The position numbers were made by a program, and so were the translations under genes. From assembly GCA_020725315.1 (NCBI GenBank), contig DYFG01000002.1, positions 1 to 32,761 on the forward strand: 32,761 nucleotides of DNA, given 5' to 3'. Origin of the DNA: Nitrosotalea sp. (GTDB lineage: Archaea; Halobacteriota; Syntropharchaeia; Alkanophagales; Methanospirareceae). Within the stretch, counting starts at the first letter, position 1. Every line of letters starts with the position of its first letter. Positions 24,176 through 29,854 of the stretch are shown here, one piece after another. A model generated the notes under the pieces. It was not told the DNA's origin. It searched no databases and saw only the letters and a program-made list of their open reading frames with translations.

Positions 24176-24577
24176 TTAGTTTAATACTATTATTATGCCA
24201 ATGCCAATACTTACCAAACCACCAATAAACAGCGGCCAAAGAATCTTTCGTTGCTCATGAAGTTCTCCATGTAAATTATATTTTCTGGTAGCTTTATCCT
24301 CTCCTATAACCTCCGTATGTAAAAGCTCTAAAATAATGCTTATAACACAAAAACACACCGAAGATAGAAATATTAAAAAAATAGCTAATTTTACAAGTCT
24401 CATGGTAACATTTGCCCCTTCCGGAGCAAAAACCAGACCAGTCAATAAATTTGTCGCTGCACCGATCAAAGCCCCTGAAACTATCGCATAGAAAGAAGGA
24501 GGGAGTGAAAAAAGCCACTCTTCCATTTTGTCTAACTTATCTAACGCATAATGTATTTTGATCATCACTTCGCTCAT
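24176..24577 (-). CDS. Small three-TM protein upstream of STAND-like gene
   Basis: A 133-residue protein with an amphipathic N-terminus (MIKIHYALDKLDKMEEW), hydrophobic segments at about 26-49 (SFYAIVSGALIGAATNLLTG), 61-84 (LVKLAIFLIFLSSVCFCVISI) and 112-132 (ILWPLFIGGLVSIGIGIIIVL), and a charged loop, HTEVIGEDKATRKYNLHGEL, between the second and third. The next gene starts 20 bp downstream on the same strand, so the two form an operon with this gene first. No family recognised. As the only membrane component next to a STAND-like NTPase, it is the natural candidate for a membrane-acting effector or anchor; this is inference. Confidence 0.75.
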   Translation of the reverse strand: MSEVMIKIHYALDKLDKMEEWLFSLPPSFYAIVSGALIGAATNLLTGLVFAPEGANVTMRLVKLAIFLIFLSSVCFCVISIILELLHTEVIGEDKATRKYNLHGELHEQRKILWPLFIGGLVSIGIGIIIVLN

Positions 24578-24581
24578 ATGA

Positions 24582-24620
24582 ATTATATAAAATGCTGAAA
24601 GTTTTATTATAGTATATATG
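24582..24620 (-). promoter_or_regulatory. Promoter of 3-TM/STAND operon
   Basis: On the minus strand CATATATACTATAATAAAAC (24601-24620) lies about 25-40 bp before the ATG at 24577, and TTTTATATAATTC (24582-24594) lies just downstream of it. The first predicts an almost leaderless transcript. Its TATACTATAA core is also found in the serA/eno and aroQ/mgtE spacers. Confidence 0.45.
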
Positions 24621-24668
24621 CCTTCATCTTAGGTAAAAGATGTGTTTAAGTAAGGGATAGAACCTCTA

Positions 24669-24815
24669 ATGGATGGGGAAATAGGAAATAAGAGATTAAA
24701 AGCGGTTTTGAATACTGGTTCACGCAGATCATATATCAGAGAGAGCATGTCAAAGATTTTCCGGTAGTGCCTGTTCAGCCGTTTCGTGTAAAAGAAGGGA
24801 AGTTCATAAAAACAA
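24669..24815 (+). pseudogene. Retropepsin-like protease N-terminal remnant
   Basis: From ATG 24669 the frame reads MDGEIGNKRLKAVLNTGSRR, then SYIRESMSKIFR and a TAG at 24765. The LNTGSRRSYI segment resembles the flap-less N-terminal half of clan AA (retropepsin-like) aspartic protease domains, whose motif is DTG[AS]; here the catalytic Asp would be Asn. Recognisable coding appears to go on in another frame (VPVQPFRVKEGKFIK) up to about 24815, where it meets the end of the rimI-like gene on the other strand. Substituted catalytic residue, stop and frameshift together indicate a dead fragment. The family call is by pattern and moderate. Confidence 0.45.
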
Positions 24816-24818
24816 TTT

Positions 24819-25286
24819 CTACAAGACCTTTCTCATCACGATCGCTCCTTCCCCATCCTTGTAATAGAACGGAATAAACCCAATATCCATGAATCCCATA
24901 CTTCGGTATAAGCTCTGTGCTATATAGTTACTTACCCGTACCTCCAGCCGCACGTACCCTATTCTTCGTTTTCTCAGTGTGTAAAAAGCCGTTTTTAACA
25001 ACGCCCTCCCCATGCCTCTTCCTTTATATCGTGAATCAACCGCAAGTGCAAATACGCGCCCTTCTCCCTCCGGCGTTAATACCAGAACTACGAACCCTAT
25101 CACCTCATCATCTTTCTCCGCAACTAAGAACCCCGCCCGCCATTCCTCGTACAATTCAAGATACAACCCTGCATCGCCATCCAAGAATGATTCCTCCTCT
25201 ATTTCCATCACCCTTCTGATATCATGCCTTTCAAAATTCCTTATTTTTATCGTCAATCCTTTTGCCGTTCTCACTATAAGTTCCAT
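24819..25286 (-). CDS. rimI: GNAT N-acetyltransferase, RimI/Ard1-like
   Basis: A 155-residue GCN5-related acetyltransferase. The acetyl-CoA loop is RYKGRGMGRALL (about residues 86-97), preceded by VFALAVDSRYKG and followed by VRLEVRVSNYIAQSLYRSMGF, the hallmark of the RimI/Naa10 subgroup that acetylates protein N-termini. Archaeal members commonly acetylate many protein N-termini rather than only S18. The start at 25286 is 6 bp after the chorismate mutase stop (25293), so the two genes are co-transcribed, though no functional link is evident. Substrate is inferred from the subgroup. Confidence 0.88.
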   Translation of the reverse strand: MELIVRTAKGLTIKIRNFERHDIRRVMEIEEESFLDGDAGLYLELYEEWRAGFLVAEKDDEVIGFVVLVLTPEGEGRVFALAVDSRYKGRGMGRALLKTAFYTLRKRRIGYVRLEVRVSNYIAQSLYRSMGFMDIGFIPFYYKDGEGAIVMRKVL

Positions 25287-25292
25287 CTTTTA

Positions 25293-25592
25293 CTACTGCT
25301 CTTCCATCTCGTTTTTTACCGTGTATTCGAGTATGAGCTCAGCGATCTTACTCATCATCTCCTCACTCAAATCATATCCGCTGCTTCCTCTGTTCCTTCT
25401 TGCCCGCTCACGCCACTTCTCGATCACCTCGCTCTGGCGTTGCCGGTCAATGATAGGTTTTTTCATTCGCACTTTCTCAGCCTTCGTCTCTTTTGCATAC
25501 TGCATCCTTTGTGAAAGTAAATCTGCAATGGCATCGTCTATTTCATCTATCCTCTTCCGTATCTCTTCCAATTTGTTTTCGTTCGGTAACAT
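25293..25592 (-). CDS. aroQ: Chorismate mutase, AroQ class
   Basis: Rearranges chorismate to prephenate in phenylalanine/tyrosine synthesis. The 99-residue all-helical protein has the AroQ pattern: LEEIRKRIDEIDDAIADLLS in the first helix (catalytic Arg), QRMQYAKETKAEK (Lys), and DRQRQSEVIEKWRERA in the middle. It stands alone, not fused to prephenate dehydratase or dehydrogenase. The ATG at 25590-25592 has a TTTATACTATAAA box 9-21 bp upstream, which predicts a very short leader. The rimI-like gene follows by 6 bp. Confidence 0.9.
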   Translation of the reverse strand: MLPNENKLEEIRKRIDEIDDAIADLLSQRMQYAKETKAEKVRMKKPIIDRQRQSEVIEKWRERARRNRGSSGYDLSEEMMSKIAELILEYTVKNEMEEQ

Positions 25593-25600
25593 TTTTATTA

Positions 25601-25613
25601 TTTATAGTATAAA
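25601..25613. promoter_or_regulatory. Divergent TATA-like box between aroQ and mgtE
   Basis: TTTATAGTATAAA is almost palindromic and lies 9 bp from the aroQ start on the minus strand and about 26 bp before ATG 25639 on the plus strand. It could serve both directions. The same TATAGTATAA core is present between serA and eno. Confidence 0.45.
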
Positions 25614-25672
25614 GAATGAGGTAGAGTAAGAAAAGAGCATGATGTCCAAGCAAGGAAGAGATAACGAAAGCG

Positions 25673-25776
25673 AAGCTGAGCACGAGCCTCCGGATAGCTT
25701 CAGCTTGGGCGTGAGAAGAATAAAAGGCTTACGTAACAGCATGGATAAAGGAGGTGCCTTCTGGTATAAGAAGGCA
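25673..25776 (+). promoter_or_regulatory. Structured leader upstream of mgtE-like gene
   Basis: Between the promoter and the likely mgtE start there are two inverted repeats: AAGCTGA (25673-25679) with TCAGCTT (25700-25706), and TGCCTTCT (25755-25762) with AGAAGGCA (25769-25776), a perfect 8-bp stem with a 6-nt loop placed right after GGAGG. The transcript would carry a leader of about 165 nt, long for an archaeal gene. Regulation by structure is a guess. An 87-codon ORF (25639-25902) runs through this region. Confidence 0.4.
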
Positions 25777-25801
25777 GGCAGAGGTAGAGCTAGGGGGCGG
25801 T

Positions 25802-27091
25802 ATGAGTATGAGAATACAAATCCGAAGCATGCAGAAGAACGCCTTGGAGACTCCCCTCAGTCGTCTCTCTTCCTTTCTTCACAACTTCTCAGCCTTATTT
25901 AGGCAATCTCCTATCTCGCTCCTCTTTTGTTCGTTCACCGGTCTTTTGGCTGGAATTGTGCTGAGTTGGATGACCGATCTGCTGCAGCTCCTTCCCGGGC
26001 TCATCATACTCATTCCACCTGCAATTGACATGCGAGGTAATATTTACAGCGCGCTCGTCTCGAGATTAGGAACTTCAATGCACCTCGGTCTTTTCTCCCC
26101 GACTTTGAAAAAAGGGGGGATATTACACCAGAATGCGTATGCCTCTTTGCTATTGTCGCTCATCCTCTCTGTGATCCTCGGCTTCTTAGCTAAAATAGCT
26201 GCAAATGCGTTTGGAATGCACAGTATCTCTCTTCCCGCTTTCATTCTCATTTCGGTAATAGGCGGTTTGATCTCTGGAATCATTCTCCTCGGCATCGCTC
26301 TTCTCGTCTCTATCCTCGGATACCGTAGAAACTGGGATATTGATAACATCTCATCACCGATAATAACCTCTGCAGGAGACATGGTAACCATACCCTCTTT
26401 GTTCCTTGCCGGTATCTTATTATTAAACTTTAACCTTGATGGAAAGATCCTGGGGGGTTGGTTATCTCCATCCTCCTTATTTTTATTTTTATTTGTCTTT
26501 TTAGCTTTTTTATGCGCCATAAAAGGACTAAAATCAAACGAATGGGCTGTGAGGCGAATTATTGTAGAAAGCATTCCGATGTTCCTCATCAGTGGGCTTA
26601 TTGCCACTTTTGCAGGGTTAGCACTGAACATGAATTTGAGTAGTTTAATTGCGCTTCCCGCTATTTTAGTACTCATCCCACCCTTTTTGGGTGAAAGTAA
26701 CGCGTTAGGCGGTATATTAAGCGCTCGCCTCTCCTCCATGCTTCACCTTGGCACGGTGAATCCAAAGCGTCTTCCAGATAAGCTCGTCTCTGCGAATTTC
26801 GCCGTGATATATCTCCTTTCCATATTCTTCTCTCTCTTTGTTGGTTTAACATCATACGGTGCGAGTGCCTATCTTGGGATAGCCACCCCAAGTGTAGTAA
26901 AAATGCTCTCGATCGCCCTTTTAGGCGGTATTTTATGCACAACGTTTCTTAACTTCGCTTCTTATTACATCGCCATTTTATCCTTCAGATTTGGAATGGA
27001 CCCCGATAATGATACGATACCGCTCATAACCAGCTTAACAGACATAGTAGGCGTATTATCACTCCTTTTTGCGATGTTTATAATTCTGTGA
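25802..27091 (+). CDS. MgtE-type divalent cation transporter with two membrane domains
   Basis: A 429-residue membrane protein made of two MgtE integral-membrane domains in tandem. The repeated landmarks are LIPPAIDMRGNIYSALVSRLG / LIPPFLGESNALGGILSARLS in the first helices and NISSPIITSAGDMVTIPSL / NDTIPLITSLTDIVGVLSL in the last. The cytosolic N and CBS gating domains of bacterial MgtE are absent. Probable function is Mg2+ or related divalent cation movement as a single-chain pseudo-dimer. I prefer the ATG at 25802, with AGGGGGCGG just upstream, to the track start at 25754, because the added residues (MPSGIRRQAEVELGGG) lie inside the hairpin region. The transported ion is inferred. Confidence 0.88.
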   Translation: MSMRIQIRSMQKNALETPLSRLSSFLHNFSALFRQSPISLLFCSFTGLLAGIVLSWMTDLLQLLPGLIILIPPAIDMRGNIYSALVSRLGTSMHLGLFSPTLKKGGILHQNAYASLLLSLILSVILGFLAKIAANAFGMHSISLPAFILISVIGGLISGIILLGIALLVSILGYRRNWDIDNISSPIITSAGDMVTIPSLFLAGILLLNFNLDGKILGGWLSPSSLFLFLFVFLAFLCAIKGLKSNEWAVRRIIVESIPMFLISGLIATFAGLALNMNLSSLIALPAILVLIPPFLGESNALGGILSARLSSMLHLGTVNPKRLPDKLVSANFAVIYLLSIFFSLFVGLTSYGASAYLGIATPSVVKMLSIALLGGILCTTFLNFASYYIAILSFRFGMDPDNDTIPLITSLTDIVGVLSLLFAMFIIL

Positions 27092-27202
27092 TGTCCATGT
27101 TCGTTCTTTCAATCTTTGAGCTGAATTTATCAGGTCGGTGCCTATGACGACACCCATTTTGATGCAACTTTGCTTCTCGTACGAAACTTTCAACGCCTCG
27201 CT

Positions 27203-27217
27203 CGTTTAAAATAAACG
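27203..27217 (+). repeat. Short inverted repeat between mgtE and radB
   Basis: CGTTTA-AAA-TAAACG is a perfect 6-bp inverted repeat in the 178-bp spacer between mgtE and radB. It could be part of a 3' end or an operator. The rest of the spacer has no ORF or motif that I recognise. Confidence 0.3.
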
Positions 27218-27240
27218 AAATGTTTTTCTTTTAGCACAGG

Positions 27241-27263
27241 TTTTCTTTTTTGTAAAAAGAAAA
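27241..27263 (+). terminator. Perfect A/T hairpin directly before radB
   Basis: TTTTCTTTTT-TGT-AAAAAGAAAA is a perfect 10-bp stem with a 3-nt loop ending 6 nt before the radB ATG at 27270. T-rich tracts end archaeal transcripts, so it may stop mgtE transcription. If radB is transcribed through it, the hairpin would sit on the translation start. Confidence 0.4.
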
Positions 27264-27269
27264 AGTGTA

Positions 27270-28037
27270 ATGCAACTTCCTACGAAATACAGCACGGGGT
27301 GTAAGAGCATAGATGAGCTGTTAGGTGGGGGGTTCGAGTCAGGTACGGTGACCCAGCTCTATGGAGAGGCAGGCAGTGGAAAGACCAATATCTGCCTCCA
27401 GGTAGCGGTAGACTGTGCGAGAAACGGGAAGAGTGTAATTTTTATAGACACCGAGGGGTTTTCTCCGGAACGGTTCTTACAGATAGCCAGTTCTGAGCCC
27501 TTACTGAGCCTTTCAGGCTTGCGGGCTCGCGGGGCGGAGCCCCAGAGTGGGAGTGAAGAGGTGGAAAGCATAGCACGGAGAATTATGATCTACGAGCCTC
27601 AGAGTTTCGAGCAGCAAATGTCCTGTATAAAGGAGATAGATGCGGTAATAAAGGATAAGGAGGGTAAAAACAAGGTTTCACTCGTAATCCTCGACTCAGC
27701 CACGCTTTTCTACCGCTTAGAGCTGGACGATGAAAGAAGTATGTATTTGAGGAGAGCGTTGGCAAACCAAATAATGCATCTCCTGGAAGTTGCGCGCAGG
27801 CATGACCTTGCTGTCCTTATAACCAATCAAGTATATACTGATATAGAGAATGGTAAATTACGACCTCCTGGTGGATCTGCTCTCGAGCATCTCTCAAAAG
27901 TAATTGTGCAGCTCGAGAAAGTGGCAGGAGGGCGTGGCAAAAGAAGAGCTATTTTAAGGAAGCACCGGTCTATGCCTGAAGATACGGCATGCGAGTTTTT
28001 TATCACGAGTAAAGGTGTTGAGGATAGCCCGAGATGA
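27270..28037 (+). CDS. radB: RadB recombinase paralogue
   Basis: Euryarchaeal RecA/RadA-family ATPase lacking the N-terminal DNA-binding domain; an accessory to RadA in homologous recombination. The 255-residue product starts STGCKSIDELLGGGFESGTV and has Walker A GEAGSGKT (32-39), VIFIDTEGFSPERF, and Walker B SLVILDS (137-143). The C-terminal PPGGSALEHLSKVIVQLEK is typical. It is about 20 residues longer than usual RadB because of an insertion at residues ~75-97 (SEPLLSLSGLRARGAEPQSG), encoded by a GC-rich mini-hairpin sequence. This insertion lies between the Walker A strand and the RRIMIYEP strand, so probably in a surface loop. Catalytic motifs are intact. Confidence 0.93.
   Translation: MQLPTKYSTGCKSIDELLGGGFESGTVTQLYGEAGSGKTNICLQVAVDCARNGKSVIFIDTEGFSPERFLQIASSEPLLSLSGLRARGAEPQSGSEEVESIARRIMIYEPQSFEQQMSCIKEIDAVIKDKEGKNKVSLVILDSATLFYRLELDDERSMYLRRALANQIMHLLEVARRHDLAVLITNQVYTDIENGKLRPPGGSALEHLSKVIVQLEKVAGGRGKRRAILRKHRSMPEDTACEFFITSKGVEDSPR
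27497..27550 (+). repeat. GC-rich palindromic insert inside radB
   Basis: An in-frame insert holding mini-hairpins: AGCCT-TTC-AGGCT (27507-27519), GGGGC-GGA-GCCCC (27531-27543), with GGGCTC...GAGCCC as an alternative pairing. It shares GGCTTGCGGG and GGGCGGAGCCC with the insert in lysA on the same (coding) strand and in the same order. The boundaries are approximate. Confidence 0.65.
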
Positions 28038-28086
28038 GTCATAAATAAAAGTTATAATACAATTAATGTAGTTTAGGAAGATAGAG

Positions 28087-28095
28087 TATATAAAT
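28087..28095 (+). promoter_or_regulatory. TATA box for mmp5-mmp15
   Basis: AGTATATAAAT lies about 48 bp before the ATG at 28140, giving a predicted 5' leader of about 20-25 nt. It is the only clear box in the 102-bp spacer after radB. Confidence 0.5.
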
Positions 28096-28139
28096 CAACG
28101 TCAGAGATAGAGAAGAAAGAATGAAAAGGCTGATAGAAG

Positions 28140-28589
28140 ATGAAAGTGTTGGTGTATCCGCCAAATAGTTTGATATTGGCGGATTTGGTGGAACGGGGCG
28201 GACATGAACCGGTCGTTTTGATGAAGGAAGTCGGTGAACACGTGAGAGATGCGGAGATAGACGCACCACCACTGAATATTACGGAAGAGGACTTGAAGAG
28301 GGCACTGAGGTATGTCTCGGTGGAAGAACCTGCGGGACTCAAAGGGAGAATAGGACTGCTTGCACCGTTGTTGGAGAAAGCAGAAGCTGCAATAATATTG
28401 ACTGACGCACCCCCCACCTTTGGTTGTATGGGCTGTGCCGTCGCCGACGAATTCTTCAAGTTTTTGATAAGGAAGCGTGGAATATCGAGATTAGAAGTGA
28501 GGTATGAGGGTGGAGATCGGATGGAGGAGATGGTATCCGCGGTAATGAAATTTTTAGCGCTGTTATCAGAGGGACAGAAAGAAGCGTAA
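28140..28589 (+). CDS. Methanogenesis marker protein 5-like
   Basis: A 149-residue protein beginning MKVLVYPPNSLILADLVERG, with a single CxxC (Cys96, Cys99) in TFGCMGCAVADEF. Length, the opening strand, the CxxC region and position directly before MMP15 lead me to call it methanogenesis marker 5, a family restricted to organisms with methyl-coenzyme M reductase. The family's biochemical role is not established; marker proteins of this set have been linked to MCR maturation or activation. The gap to MMP15 is 10 bp, so the two are co-transcribed. The exact marker number is from memory and should be treated as probable. Confidence 0.7.
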   Translation: MKVLVYPPNSLILADLVERGGHEPVVLMKEVGEHVRDAEIDAPPLNITEEDLKRALRYVSVEEPAGLKGRIGLLAPLLEKAEAAIILTDAPPTFGCMGCAVADEFFKFLIRKRGISRLEVRYEGGDRMEEMVSAVMKFLALLSEGQKEA

Positions 28590-28599
28590 ATAAGATAAA

Positions 28600-29829
28600 A
28601 TGACGCCCGTGAGAGTTGCGCAGATATCGTGCGGGACTGAATACTGTGGTATTCAATGGTTATTGGACGATATAGCAGAGCGATTAGGTATTGAACTGGT
28701 TTATCCGGAGATGGAGTTAGCGAGGGTGGAATTGGCATGCAATGAGATTGGATTCAAGGCAGAAAGCCCCAGCTTGAATTTGATGATGGCACGAGCGGTA
28801 TCTCTGCTGAATGACCCAACGATAAAAGGCGCTATACTGCTCACCTGCTTCAAGTGTGCGGAAGGAACGATTGTAAAAGACATGGTAAGGATGTTTCTCC
28901 ATGAGCGGACAGATATACCCATCATCGTCTATTCAAATGTGGAAAAGCAGAAGGAAATAGAGCTCTATTCGCGCTTTGAAGCACTGAAGACGTTAATAAC
29001 ACGGAAGGCGCTCTTGATGCGCGAGAAGCAGGAAGGCGTGACGATCGGTATTGATTCCGGCTCCTCTATGACGAAAGTAGTGGTGATGAAGGACAACGAG
29101 ATAATAGGGCAAGAATGGTTGCCCACTACAGACCCGATACGAAGTGCAGACGACGTGACGGAGAAAGTGATGAAAGACGCGGGGATTTCAGAAAAGGAGG
29201 TGGACGCGATCGGTGTGACGGGACATGGCAGAGAACTGGTAAGTGAACATGTCAAAGCGGATCTCAATTTAGAGGAAGTGAGTGTGGTCTCAAAAGGAGC
29301 GGCTCTTCTTGCCGGGCGACATAAAGGCGAGGCAACCGTGATAGACATCGGCGGGATGAACAACAAGCTGATTCTCATGCGCGATGGGATAGCGACGAGT
29401 TTCAGTTTGGGCGGTATTTGTGGTGGCTCTTCGGGGCGGTTCCTCGAAGTGGCATCGCACCGATTGGATGTTGACATCTCGGGGTTGGGGCAGCTGGCGA
29501 TGAAGTCAAAGGCAAAGAAGAAGGCGAAATTTGACTTGCAGAGCTATTGCATGGTATTCGGGATCCAGAGTCTCGTCGTTGCTCTTTCCGCTGGAGTGAA
29601 GCGTGAAGATGTCGCGGCTGCTGCGTGTCGTTCTGTTGCTGAACAGGTCTATGAGACGATGATCCATGAGATGGAGGTACGACCTCCGGTCATCTTTGTG
29701 GGAGGTGTATCATTAATAGAAGGCGTGAAGCGCGAATTCGAGGATATGCTTGGTGTTGAGATCATCGTGCCACCGTATTCACAGTATGCGGGCGCGGTGG
29801 GTATGGCTACGCTGGTGTCAGGCGTTTGA
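28600..29829 (+). CDS. Methanogenesis marker protein 15 (BadF/BadG/BcrA/BcrD-type ATPase)
   Basis: A 409-residue protein. The C-terminal ~265 residues are an ASKHA ATPase of the activator type: phosphate loop IGIDSGSSMTKVV (149-161), VIDIGGMNNKLI (247-258) and GGVSLIEGVKREF near the end. Cys274 in ICGGSSGRFLE and Cys317 in SYCMVFGIQS sit where activators of 2-hydroxyacyl-CoA dehydratases hold a [4Fe-4S] cluster at the dimer interface. A roughly 145-residue N-terminal extension has Cys11, Cys16 and the pair LTCFKC (83, 86), possibly another metal site. This suggests ATP-driven low-potential electron transfer, plausibly to MCR or a maturation factor. Co-transcribed with the MMP5-like gene. Confidence 0.88.
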   Translation: MTPVRVAQISCGTEYCGIQWLLDDIAERLGIELVYPEMELARVELACNEIGFKAESPSLNLMMARAVSLLNDPTIKGAILLTCFKCAEGTIVKDMVRMFLHERTDIPIIVYSNVEKQKEIELYSRFEALKTLITRKALLMREKQEGVTIGIDSGSSMTKVVVMKDNEIIGQEWLPTTDPIRSADDVTEKVMKDAGISEKEVDAIGVTGHGRELVSEHVKADLNLEEVSVVSKGAALLAGRHKGEATVIDIGGMNNKLILMRDGIATSFSLGGICGGSSGRFLEVASHRLDVDISGLGQLAMKSKAKKKAKFDLQSYCMVFGIQSLVVALSAGVKREDVAAAACRSVAEQVYETMIHEMEVRPPVIFVGGVSLIEGVKREFEDMLGVEIIVPPYSQYAGAVGMATLVSGV

Positions 29830-29854
29830 AAGTTTGTTGCGTTGGATAGTATAT

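Noticed and set aside
25639-25902. 87-aa plus-strand ORF upstream of and overlapping mgtE
   Set aside because: Low-complexity charged composition, runs through two hairpins and overlaps the mgtE start by about 100 bp. A leader role seems likelier, although a near-leaderless start is possible.
26044-26739. 231-aa minus-strand ORF within mgtE
   Set aside because: Long only because the hydrophobic plus-strand gene lacks reverse stops; the translation is a basic shadow without motifs.
28073-28738. 221-aa minus-strand ORF over the MMP5/MMP15 genes
   Set aside because: Antisense of two recognised families; Ser/Pro-rich shadow.
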